Virus record (IMG/VR): IMGVR_UViG_3300034012_002457
Coordinates: 1 to 64,000 of that record
Strand: one strand, 5' to 3'
From: a virus
Length of the DNA: 64,000 bases
Shown here: positions 44,825-52,250 of the stretch, piece by piece
Numbering within the stretch: position 1 is the first letter of the stretch
How the letters are laid out: the number at the start of each line of letters is the position of its first letter
Position numbers and translations under genes: made by a program
The notes under the pieces: generated by a model
Seen by the model: only the letters and a program-made list of their open reading frames with translations
Told to the model about the DNA's origin: nothing
Database searches by the model: none

Positions 44825-45789
44825 TTGATAATGGTTTGAATGTGGTTTTTAATGGCATAGACACCTTGAATTTTGCCAGTAAAAATAGAAACAAAGTTAT
44901 CACGCTGGCGATAAACAGGCATACGATTGGCACTTCTGTCTTTAATCTTGGCCTTGGTAGAGCACACTGGCGCCACGGGTCTTAGATATAAATTAAAGTC
45001 CGGCCAATATTGCCTTGCATGATCCTCCATTTTTAAGCGATGGAGATTGTAGTCGTGATCGTCGTAATTGTCAACAGGACGAGCGCTTTGCGACAAAATC
45101 CCATGCTTTACGTGGCTCAAAGACATAAGCCCTTCGCCATAGGGATAGAGGGAGAATAATTCTCCGTCAATGTAAGTAAGTGCGCCAAAGGGAAGAGGCC
45201 GTTCAATGGTATAGAGCATCATCATGACGCGCTCAAAAAAGCAATTCTCTTCTGGCTTCAAAAGAAAGTTGTTAGTGCAATCAAGCACTAAATCATAGTC
45301 TTGTTGTAAAAGGGGAAGTTCATTGGCAACTATTTCTTCATGCACAACAAATGGCGAGAGAAGGGCTTGAAAATATTCTCCTGCCAATGCAGGGTTGATA
45401 AATTTTTCTGACGTGGCAATGGCACAGGAAGTGTTGTCTAGCCACGGGGCGTAAACCACGCGATGCGGCCATTCATCAAAAATTGTCAAAATTGTTGTGT
45501 CGTCCAACAAGCTTTCGTCTTGCGAAACAGCGTACAAATTGTCCGTAATGTCTTCAATAAGATGACCGTAGTCTTTTAAGAACGCATGGAAAGTAGTGCG
45601 GCACAATTGGCGCGTCCTTCCATTTCGTGCATAGTGATAGCCATAGTGCAAGCGATTCTGATTGATCAGCGATGCCTCGCTAATCAAATGATCATTGCGC
45701 TCGTAAATCGTAATGTTGTGTTCTTTGCTGAACTCTTTGGCTAGATGACAGCCCACCCAGCCGCCTCCGATGATGGCAATATTTTTCAT
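44815..45789 (-). CDS. FAD-dependent oxidoreductase
   Basis: 324 residues. The FAD site IAIIGGGWVGCHLAKEFSKE is clear, with NITIYERNDHL as the second strand. The motif SLINQNRLHYGYHYARNG matches NQaR.H.GYHYPR.., which I associate with oxidoreductases in surface-polysaccharide clusters. The substrate is probably a sugar or sugar nucleotide, but this is inferred. Converges with the preceding gene with a 10-bp overlap. Confidence 0.7.
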   Translation of the reverse strand: MKNIAIIGGGWVGCHLAKEFSKEHNITIYERNDHLISEASLINQNRLHYGYHYARNGRTRQLCRTTFHAFLKDYGHLIEDITDNLYAVSQDESLLDDTTILTIFDEWPHRVVYAPWLDNTSCAIATSEKFINPALAGEYFQALLSPFVVHEEIVANELPLLQQDYDLVLDCTNNFLLKPEENCFFERVMMMLYTIERPLPFGALTYIDGELFSLYPYGEGLMSLSHVKHGILSQSARPVDNYDDHDYNLHRLKMEDHARQYWPDFNLYLRPVAPVCSTKAKIKDRSANRMPVYRQRDNFVSIFTGKIQGVYAIKNHIQTIINQA

Positions 45790-46487
45790 CAGATGTCAAG
45801 ACAGAGGACTGGCTGCACGCCTTGCCAATTGCTTTTGGCTTTATAGAGGTCTAACTGGGGGAAATATTCAATGCGACGGGCAAAACCAGTGCCATATGCG
45901 TCTGAATGGCCTTGGTAGTTCCATTCGTCGGGACCATGGCGATCAGGATGATAAACGTGAGTGGGTGCGTCGTTTAATTTCCAGAGCATGTAGTCCTCGT
46001 TTGGCACGCCCCATTGCTTCCACCTTTGCAGAGCCTCAGGCGAGCAGTCCGTGTTTCGGATGGCCATCAAGCGGTCCTTGTGGCGCAGGAGGTAGTCCAT
46101 GCGATACAGGCCAATGCTCATTGATGGCGTGCCCTTGAGGGCCACTTTTTCTGGACTGTCTACTGGCAACGACAATGCAAGTTCGTAAAACAAGGGACCA
46201 GCGATGCAGGTGTCGTGCAGAAGGAACCAATAGTCGCTGTGGATGTTGTTATCGACAATTTCAATGAGAGGAGTGTATTCAAAAGAGTTTTGCGGCGTCA
46301 AAAGCATTGGCACACCTTCGTAGTCCGCAATAGTTAGCGAGTCCTCCCATCCACCATTGACAATCAAAATACGTTCTTTGGTAATGCCGTTTTTGAGCAG
46401 GGAGGGCACGATCACCTGCAGTGTATGCGTTGCAAATTTCCGGCAAGTGCTAATGCAGAAGCGCATTGAAGCTGGTGATAGTCGCAT
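45789..46487 (-). CDS. Glycosyltransferase-like protein
   Basis: 232 residues. GGAG lies 9 bases before ATG 46487. SDYWFLLHDTCIAGPLFYEL resembles the acceptor/metal region of GT-A enzymes (HDT in place of DxD); MSIGLYRMDYLLRHKDR and VPNEDYMLWKLNDAP follow. No exact family. It overlaps the next gene on its strand by one base, and lies in a cluster of sugar enzymes. Confidence 0.5.
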   Translation of the reverse strand: MRLSPASMRFCISTCRKFATHTLQVIVPSLLKNGITKERILIVNGGWEDSLTIADYEGVPMLLTPQNSFEYTPLIEIVDNNIHSDYWFLLHDTCIAGPLFYELALSLPVDSPEKVALKGTPSMSIGLYRMDYLLRHKDRLMAIRNTDCSPEALQRWKQWGVPNEDYMLWKLNDAPTHVYHPDRHGPDEWNYQGHSDAYGTGFARRIEYFPQLDLYKAKSNWQGVQPVLCLDI

Positions 46488-46549
46488 GGTTCGTCTCCTG
46501 CGCCCATAGTATAAACGCGGCTTATGATGGCGAAGATTCTTGTTTTGTC
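46488..46549. promoter_or_regulatory. Divergent promoter gap in the sugar cargo
   Basis: 62 bp between divergent genes at 46487 and 46550. It contains CATAGTATAAACGC and CTTATGATGG with -10-like boxes in both directions; no clear -35 box. Confidence 0.35.
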
Positions 46550-47767
46550 ATGGCAAAAATTCTGTATTGCGGCGATGCTTTTGTGGAAACTGGCTTTGGC
46601 CGTGTGGCGGAAAACCTGCTTCCAGCCTTAGCTGAGCATCACGAAGTGAGCGTGTTGGCCGTTAATTACCATGGGGATCCAGACAAAGAAGCGCGTAAAT
46701 ATGACACTTATCCGGCCATGCTGCATGGCTCCGACCCATTCGGCTCCCATCGCATTGGGGAATTGGTACAAAAGATTAAGCCGGATTTGGTATGGGTGAC
46801 CAATGACATTTGGATAGGTATCAGCTTGTGGAAAGCGATTAAGGATTTCAAGAAAAGTATTGGCTTTAAGTTTTTTGTGTACACGCCAATTGACAGTTAC
46901 GGTTTATTCCCTGAATTGTTGGAACCTATCAATGAATGGGACGGCGTAGCCACTTATACAGAATTTGGCGCGGAAGAGCTTCGCAAGATTAATTATGAAA
47001 AACCGATTGGCATTATGGGGCATGGTACGGACTTTGCAAAATTCTTCTCAATGGATAAAAGGGAATGCCGTGAAAAGCTTGGCGTGCCGCAAGATGTTTT
47101 TATTGTTTTTAATGGCAATCGCAATCAGCCGCGTAAACGCATTGATTTAACTATCAAGGGTTTCATTAAATTTGCAAAAGACAAACCAGATGCAAGATTA
47201 TGGTTAAACATGGGACGTAAAGACATGGGATGGGATTTGATTCCATTGTTCAAGCGCGTAGCGAGAGATGAAGGTTACGATCCAACTGGAAAACTTATCC
47301 TGACAAGTCCAAGCTTTTCAACAGACAATTGCCTTACTGTTGAACAATTAAATATGGTTTACAACTCCTCCGACATTGGCATCAACACTTGCATTGGGGA
47401 AGGTTGGGGCCTAGTCAACACTGAACATGCAGCCACTGGCGTGGCTCAGTTGGTGCCGGATCATACAAGTTGCAAGGAGATCTTTAGTGGCGTGCCGCGC
47501 ATTGCCATTGAAAGCTGGGAGGTGGACAGGAATTATGGCCTTGACCGTGGCCAGCCATCGCCAGATCATTTAGCCGAACTGCTCACGATGTACTATGAAA
47601 ACCGAGGGCAATTAAAGGATGATGGTAAATGGTGCAAGCAGCGCATTGAAGAATTCACCTGGCCTGATATTACTCAACAGATGTTGGATCAAGTGGAAAC
47701 AATCTTGGCTATGGAGCCAGAAGAGCCTGAATTCAAGGGCTTTGGTACTCCCGCAAAAATTGATTAA
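46550..47767 (+). CDS. Glycosyltransferase (GT4/GT1-like, GT-B fold)
   Basis: 405 residues from ATG 46550. GDAFVETGFGRVAENLLPAL is the N-terminal GxGR..e.l motif. The C-terminal donor-binding half has FNGNRNQPRKRIDLTIKGFI, ARLWLNMGR and NTCIGEGWGLVNTEHAATGV, the EGxG..n.E signature of retaining GT-B enzymes. It would transfer a sugar from a nucleotide donor. Confidence 0.8.
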   Translation: MAKILYCGDAFVETGFGRVAENLLPALAEHHEVSVLAVNYHGDPDKEARKYDTYPAMLHGSDPFGSHRIGELVQKIKPDLVWVTNDIWIGISLWKAIKDFKKSIGFKFFVYTPIDSYGLFPELLEPINEWDGVATYTEFGAEELRKINYEKPIGIMGHGTDFAKFFSMDKRECREKLGVPQDVFIVFNGNRNQPRKRIDLTIKGFIKFAKDKPDARLWLNMGRKDMGWDLIPLFKRVARDEGYDPTGKLILTSPSFSTDNCLTVEQLNMVYNSSDIGINTCIGEGWGLVNTEHAATGVAQLVPDHTSCKEIFSGVPRIAIESWEVDRNYGLDRGQPSPDHLAELLTMYYENRGQLKDDGKWCKQRIEEFTWPDITQQMLDQVETILAMEPEEPEFKGFGTPAKID

Positions 47768-48489
47768 TGGCCATGCAGATTTCTCAAATTTTTCTAACCA
47801 CTGATCCAGAAGAAAAACTTTCCCCTTTTCTTCAATATGCCACTAGCACCATTGATACAGTATTTCCTAAAGCCAACCATGTAATTTACAACAATGAGCA
47901 ACTCCGTGATTTCATTGCTTCTGTTTATGGTGGGCACGTTTTATGGGCTTACGATTCGCTACGTCCTTTTTCGTATAAAGCTGATCTTGGGCGCTTCTGT
48001 CTCCTCAATTATTTTGGCGGCTGGTATTTCGACATTGCTATTCGCGCTGTTAATGCTGTGGACGTGGGAGATCGCATTAAATTTTTAGCCTTCCGCGACA
48101 TCCAGCGATTTAGCTACACCAGTTGGGCTTGTGCCACAACTGTTTTGTATTCTCAGCCCAACAACGAGGCATTACAAGCTGCCATTGAAATGATTGTGGC
48201 CAATTGCGTGGAACAATACTATGGCATCACGCCGTTGTGCCCCACTGGCCCCACACTTCTTGGCAAAGCTTTGGCATGCAACGGAAGCCAGGCAGATTTT
48301 GTTTATGGCGATTATTTAGAGCTAACGCCTACGCACGAGCAGAAGAACAGGGCGTTTGTGCTTCCCGATGGCACTATTATGGCGTGGAGCAAGCCAGCCG
48401 GAGGTGGTGACCTCACTGGACTGGGCGCTAAGAGCGTCAACAATTACAACGAACTATGGGCCGCGAGGCAAGTGTATGAAACCATCTGA
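47767..48489 (+). CDS. Glycosyltransferase of the DXD sugar-binding type (GT32-like), DXD degenerate
   Basis: 240 residues. YKADLGRFCLLNYFGGWYFD follows the sDl.Ry.lLy..GG.Y.D.D pattern of GT32-type enzymes, but the second Asp of DXD is Ala (DIA). ACATTVLYSQPNNEALQAAI and PTGPTLLGKAL are the usual downstream motifs. Activity may be reduced or metal-independent. Its start overlaps the previous stop by one base. Confidence 0.65.
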   Translation: MAMQISQIFLTTDPEEKLSPFLQYATSTIDTVFPKANHVIYNNEQLRDFIASVYGGHVLWAYDSLRPFSYKADLGRFCLLNYFGGWYFDIAIRAVNAVDVGDRIKFLAFRDIQRFSYTSWACATTVLYSQPNNEALQAAIEMIVANCVEQYYGITPLCPTGPTLLGKALACNGSQADFVYGDYLELTPTHEQKNRAFVLPDGTIMAWSKPAGGGDLTGLGAKSVNNYNELWAARQVYETI

Positions 48490-49192
48490 TTGCACAATTT
48501 ACGCAGTATGCATTCAAAACGAAAAAGTTCGCTACGAAGCACAATCAAGAATTGTCCCAATTCTGGGCGGCGCCTGGAATACTGTTGATGCAGAGCGCAG
48601 GGCTTTACGAGAACAAGGCTATGTGTTTGATGACGAAGGAGCTTTTCTTTCTTCTTTAAATAGGCGATGGGGAGAACTGTCTTGTGTGCATTGGATGCTG
48701 CTGAATGCTGAAGAAGCAAATATTGGCAATGCTCAATATCGCCGGAATTGGATAGAACCTAAGTCTGGATGGTATGCAGAGGATGTACTTTACGTGCCAG
48801 AGCCGGCTGTGTTTAGTTGCACTTTGGAGCAGCAGTTTTATGGTGGCCATTCCGCTTTTGATGCTCCCGCTATCACTCGCGAACTCGCTGATACTGGCGC
48901 CTGGGCATTCACGCGAGAAGAAATTGACAAATTATGGGCGCAAAATTTATTTATTGGCTGCAATATGGCTCGCGGTCCGAAGCAGTATTACAAACAATTT
49001 ATGACCACTTTATTTGTTTGTTTATTGCCCATTTGGGAAAAACATAAAGAACATTTTCTTTCCATTGAAGACTATGACAAACGGGCTCTGGCCTTTATTG
49101 CCGAACGCCTATTGACTGGCTTGGTTTTGTATCGTGACAAATTCTTTCCTGGCATAACCATTGAAACAGCGCCGATAGGATTTATTCATTGA
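48476..49192 (+). CDS. DUF4422-like glycosyltransferase-family protein
   Basis: 238 residues from ATG 48476. LNRRWGELSCVHWMLLNAEE and NIGNAQYRRNW resemble the ELt..YW.wkN......Gl.HYRR motif of DUF4422 proteins in exopolysaccharide clusters. The rest is mixed alpha/beta. Overlaps the previous gene by 14 bp. Last gene of the sugar cargo. Confidence 0.55.
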   Translation: MKPSDCTIYAVCIQNEKVRYEAQSRIVPILGGAWNTVDAERRALREQGYVFDDEGAFLSSLNRRWGELSCVHWMLLNAEEANIGNAQYRRNWIEPKSGWYAEDVLYVPEPAVFSCTLEQQFYGGHSAFDAPAITRELADTGAWAFTREEIDKLWAQNLFIGCNMARGPKQYYKQFMTTLFVCLLPIWEKHKEHFLSIEDYDKRALAFIAERLLTGLVLYRDKFFPGITIETAPIGFIH

Positions 49193-49194
49193 GT

Positions 49195-49482
49195 ATGCTT
49201 AAAGAAAGCATTACGACCATGACCAAAAAAGAAAAACAGGCCAAAGTGGCCAAAGTGATGCGTGAGTTTAAAGCTGGCACTTTAAAGGGCAGTGGTGGCG
49301 AGAAAATTAAAGACAGGAAGCGTGCGATTTCAATTGCCCTCTCGGAGGCCGGCATGAGCCGTCAGGGTAAGAGCGATGAATATTGGGACAATTATTTCAT
49401 GACCCTCATTGGAGAAGAAGAAGAGGAAGAGGGTATGGAAGAAGAAGAAATGGAGGATGCGTCCTGCGGAAAAAAGCGCTGA
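49195..49482 (+). CDS. DUF6496-like protein; zero-frame product of a frameshift pair
   Basis: 95 residues from ATG 49195. KVMREFKAGTLKGSGGEKIK with DRKRAISIALSEAGMS is the DUF6496 pattern seen in phage proteins. The C-terminus is a poly-Glu stretch ending SCGKKR. The last codons GGA AAA AAG CGC TGA contain the -1 slippery heptamer A AAA AAG just before the stop, and the next frame lacks any ATG. A fraction of ribosomes probably continues into the downstream domain. Confidence 0.65.
   Translation: MLKESITTMTKKEKQAKVAKVMREFKAGTLKGSGGEKIKDRKRAISIALSEAGMSRQGKSDEYWDNYFMTLIGEEEEEEGMEEEEMEDASCGKKR
49470..49476 (+). other. Programmed -1 frameshift site (A AAA AAG), head region
   Basis: The heptamer is in the correct phase for tandem slippage. 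GGAGG at 49452-49456 lies 13 bases upstream, and GAGGGG (49481-49486) can pair with CCCCTC about 17 bases later to form a downstream stimulator. The layout recalls E. coli dnaX. Confidence 0.65.
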
Positions 49483-49829
49483 GGGGTGACGCAGAAAGCT
49501 TCTCCCCTCCTGCTGGCGTTAGAAGCGCTGCTCGTCGTGGCCTGGAGCTTCGCAAGAAGCATGGAAAAGGCGGACTAACTACGCAAGAGGCCGGGAAGCA
49601 AGGCATTGGTAGCGGCGTGGCTCGCGCTAGTGATCTAGCTGGTGGTGGAGCCGTAAGCTTCGCCACAATTAAGCGTATGGCTGCTTTCTTTTCTCGCCAC
49701 GAGAAAAACAAGAGCGGCGGAGAAAACGATGCTGGTTATATTGCTTGGCTGCTATGGGGCGGCGATGCCGGTAGGGCGTGGGCAAATCGCATTATTAAGA
49801 TGGTAGAAAGTCGTCAAAAAGACCAATGA
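49476..49829 (+). CDS. C-terminal domain made by -1 frameshift (head-associated)
   Basis: 117 residues in the -1 frame. FSPPAGVRSAARRGLELRKK, GIGSGVARASDLAGGGAVSF, MAAFFSRHEKNKSGG and GYIAWLLWGGDAGRAWANRI form a domain I recall from phage head proteins. The only in-frame start codon upstream of the domain is a TTG at 49383 inside the preceding gene. The frameshifted product would be about 211 residues (94 + 117). Its function is unknown; proximity to prohead protease and capsid genes suggests head assembly. Confidence 0.65.
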   Translation, partial: ALRGDAESFSPPAGVRSAARRGLELRKKHGKGGLTTQEAGKQGIGSGVARASDLAGGGAVSFATIKRMAAFFSRHEKNKSGGENDAGYIAWLLWGGDAGRAWANRIIKMVESRQKDQ

Positions 49830-50134
49830 GCGAATATGTGCGCGTCATCGAAGAAGAAGACGAAGGCATTGGTCTTTTGAAGGCGCTAGCCATTCTTTCC
49901 GCAAACGAACACCGCAATACTTCCCAGTGGGAACTCGTTGAAAAGCAATGCTTTAAGAATGGTCGCTTAGATGAAACTCACATCTATGTGATGAGTGTTT
50001 ACGAAAAGCCCGACCCTCATTTTGACCCCACCAAGTTTCTCACGTTTGAAATTGAGGCGATGGCTAAAGCTTATATCATGGAAGGCATTGAAAGTCAACT
50101 TAGCGAGCTTCGCGGAGATGACGACGAAGATTAA
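49826..50134 (+). CDS. Acidic hypothetical protein
   Basis: 102 residues, very acidic at both ends (RVIEEEDEGIGLLKA; SELRGDDDED). Starts 4 bp inside the frameshift product and overlaps the convergent repressor gene by 4 bp. No family recognised. Confidence 0.55.
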   Translation: MSEYVRVIEEEDEGIGLLKALAILSANEHRNTSQWELVEKQCFKNGRLDETHIYVMSVYEKPDPHFDPTKFLTFEIEAMAKAYIMEGIESQLSELRGDDDED

Positions 50135-50412
50135 TGTCGCGTATGGGCGATAAAAGACGGATAGCCCATCAGCCATAACACGCTTATCCCATAGAGGCCG
50201 CTGAGGGTGCGAATTTGCACGCAGTCTGGCGGGACAGTGGCGCGTTCAATGCGTGAATAAGAGCTTTGACTGATATGGAGAATTTCAGCCACATCCTTTT
50301 GTGAAAGGCCGCTATTTAAGCGAGCGTCCTTGACACGCTGAGCAATGAGCAATCGCGCCTGCTGGTGCGGCATTTTAAGCACATCGGCGTTGCTCTTTGC
50401 CAGGAACATCAT
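50131..50412 (-). CDS. XRE-type HTH repressor
   Basis: 93 residues from ATG 50412 (tandem ATG at 50409; ATG 50373 is an alternative). RLNSGLSQKDVAEILHISQS with SYSRIERATVPPDCVQIRTL is a clear Cro/cI-type helix-turn-helix. It is a lone - strand gene inside the + strand head operon, divergent from the prohead protease gene, with an inverted repeat in the shared gap. Local control of the late genes is the simplest idea. Confidence 0.8.
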   Translation of the reverse strand: MMFLAKSNADVLKMPHQQARLLIAQRVKDARLNSGLSQKDVAEILHISQSSYSRIERATVPPDCVQIRTLSGLYGISVLWLMGYPSFIAHTRH

Positions 50413-50442
50413 AACGCTAGTCGAAATTGAATAAGCTTTTTT

Positions 50443-50456
50443 ATTGTAATAACAAT
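50443..50456. promoter_or_regulatory. Inverted repeat between repressor and protease genes
   Basis: ATTGT AATA ACAAT in a 63-bp AT-rich gap; AAAGTATAAGC before ATG 50476 resembles a -10 box on +. Candidate operator for the XRE protein. Confidence 0.45.
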
Positions 50457-50475
50457 TTTTTGGTAAAGTATAAGC

Positions 50476-51672
50476 ATGAGCACCACATCTTGTCGGTACG
50501 ATTTCTCGCCAATTGAGAAATACGAAATGACGCCAGAAGGCTATCTTCGGGCGTGGGCTTCGATTGCTCGCACTGGCATTCAGCTCTATACAGATGCTGA
50601 TGGCTCTGTGCGGCGAGAGTATCGTCCAGAAACAGAAGTGGCGTCTCCCGAGAGTCTTGCTTCGTTTGCGGGCAAGGCAATCACTTCGGAACATCCCCCT
50701 GTTCTTCTTGATGCCGACAATACTAAAGACTACCAAGTGGGCTTTAGCGGCACTGAGATTGTCTATGACAATGGTTTCGTCAAGGCCGTGATGACAATCA
50801 CGGACAAGGATGCCATTGAGCGTATTATGCGGGGAGATGCTCGTGAGGTAAGCGCTGGCTACAGGGTGAATTATGATCCCACGCCTGGCGTTACAGAAAG
50901 TGGCGAAAATTACGATGGCATCCAAAAGGAGATCATCGGCAATCACATCGCTATTGTTCGTCGGGGCCGCGCTGGCCCGCAAGTGAAGCTCCATCTTGAT
51001 CGCCAAGATGCAGCCGATCTATCTTTATTCTCTACTACAGGAGACCATCTAATGACTGCAAAAGTCGTTTTCGATGGCGCCGAGTTTGAGGTGACGGAGA
51101 GCGTTGCTCTTGCGATCACCAAAGAACGTGAAGACGCCAAAATGTCCTACGAGGACATGAAGAAAAAATACGACGAGCTGCAGGCCGCTGCCGATTCCAT
51201 GAAGTCCGAAATGGACGCCATGGCTAAGGAAATGAAGGGCAAGTGTGATTCCGCTGAGGGTCGCGCCGATGCTCTGGCCGAGCACGTTGAAGAACTGAAA
51301 GGCGAACTGGCTGCCGCCAAGGAAATCAATCTTGATTCCATGGTTGAAGAGCGTCTTGCTCTGATTGAAAAGGCTAAGCCCGTCCTGGATGCCGCTTATG
51401 AATTTAGCGGCAAGGAAGCCCGTGAGGTGATGGTGGATGCCATCAAAGCCGTGCGTGGCGACAGCGTTGACCTGGCTGAAAAGTCTGACGACTATGTTCA
51501 AGCCATGTTTGACACTCTGGCCGAATCGTCCCGTGATGATTCTGTTGCCACTGATGAGCTGCGTAAAGCCGTAGCTTCCATTGCCTCTCCCATGAGCGCA
51601 CCGTCTTCCTACATGGAAACGCTGCAAAATGCATGGAAGAAGCCCCTCTCCATCTCTAAGGAGGCTAAGTAA
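50476..51672 (+). CDS. Prohead protease fused to scaffold (DUF2213)
   Basis: 398 residues. The N-terminal half is the DUF2213 protease-like domain: FAGKAITSEHPPVLLD (likely catalytic His), REVSAGYRVNYDP (likely catalytic Ser) and IIGNHIAIVRRGRAGPQVKL. The second half is a coiled coil (MSYEDMKKKYDELQAAADSM, ADALAEHVEELKGELAAAKE) as in scaffolding proteins. The protease would cleave scaffold and capsid parts during maturation. An internal start at 51052 probably also makes the scaffold alone. Confidence 0.8.
   Translation: MSTTSCRYDFSPIEKYEMTPEGYLRAWASIARTGIQLYTDADGSVRREYRPETEVASPESLASFAGKAITSEHPPVLLDADNTKDYQVGFSGTEIVYDNGFVKAVMTITDKDAIERIMRGDAREVSAGYRVNYDPTPGVTESGENYDGIQKEIIGNHIAIVRRGRAGPQVKLHLDRQDAADLSLFSTTGDHLMTAKVVFDGAEFEVTESVALAITKEREDAKMSYEDMKKKYDELQAAADSMKSEMDAMAKEMKGKCDSAEGRADALAEHVEELKGELAAAKEINLDSMVEERLALIEKAKPVLDAAYEFSGKEAREVMVDAIKAVRGDSVDLAEKSDDYVQAMFDTLAESSRDDSVATDELRKAVASIASPMSAPSSYMETLQNAWKKPLSISKEAK
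51052..51672 (+). CDS. Nested scaffolding protein (internal start)
   Basis: 206 residues if translated from ATG 51052, in frame with the DUF2213 gene. AGGAG at 51039-51043 lies 8 bases before this ATG, an excellent ribosome site. The product starts MTAKVVFDGAEFEVTESVAL and holds the whole coiled coil. This is the arrangement of lambda C / Nu3, in which the scaffold is made separately and in excess. Confidence 0.6.
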   Translation: MTAKVVFDGAEFEVTESVALAITKEREDAKMSYEDMKKKYDELQAAADSMKSEMDAMAKEMKGKCDSAEGRADALAEHVEELKGELAAAKEINLDSMVEERLALIEKAKPVLDAAYEFSGKEAREVMVDAIKAVRGDSVDLAEKSDDYVQAMFDTLAESSRDDSVATDELRKAVASIASPMSAPSSYMETLQNAWKKPLSISKEAK

Positions 51673-51674
51673 TT

Positions 51675-52235
51675 ATGGCCGTAACTTTCTCCGCCTCGGG
51701 CACTGCCTCCGCTGGTGGTGTGCAGCAGGCTTATGCCCTGACTCACACCGCCTATCTGGAAGGCGGTCTGTCTGACATCCGCGACAACACCATCTCCACC
51801 TGCGTTAACGAAACCGGCGCTGTTGTGCCTTTCGGTGACGTGGTGGTCTATAACAATGCCGGCACCGTTGCCAACTCTGCCGTTACCATCTCTGGCGCTT
51901 CTGACACCGTGCTGGGCATCAATGCTCTCACCTATGTGGACGAGACCGCCGAAGACGCCAATGGCCGTCCTGGCGTTAAGGACGAGCAAGCCATGAACGT
52001 GGTGAACGAAGGTGCCGTGGCCGTCTACGTGACTGGCGCCGTCACCCCCAAGTCTGTGGTTCGCGTGCTGTATTCGGCAAGCGGCACTGGCAAGGCTGGT
52101 CAGTTCTCGCACGCTTTCGCCTCGGGCAAAACTGTCCGCCTGGCCAACGCTCGTTTCCTCACCTCCACCACTAGCAGTGGTATTGCCCTGCTGGAGCTGA
52201 ATGGTCCGAGCTTCACCCTCTCTGCTGATTCTTGA
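51675..52235 (+). CDS. Head decoration / cement protein
   Basis: 186 residues. Beta-rich with DUF2190-like texture: ISTCVNETGAVVPFGDVVVY, VLGINALTYVDETAEDANG, VNEGAVAVYVTGAVTPKSVV. AAGGAGG precedes the start. Its place between scaffold and major capsid genes fits a decoration protein. Strong codon bias suggests high expression. Confidence 0.65.
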   Translation: MAVTFSASGTASAGGVQQAYALTHTAYLEGGLSDIRDNTISTCVNETGAVVPFGDVVVYNNAGTVANSAVTISGASDTVLGINALTYVDETAEDANGRPGVKDEQAMNVVNEGAVAVYVTGAVTPKSVVRVLYSASGTGKAGQFSHAFASGKTVRLANARFLTSTTSSGIALLELNGPSFTLSADS

Positions 52236-52250
52236 TAGGAGGCCCTACCA

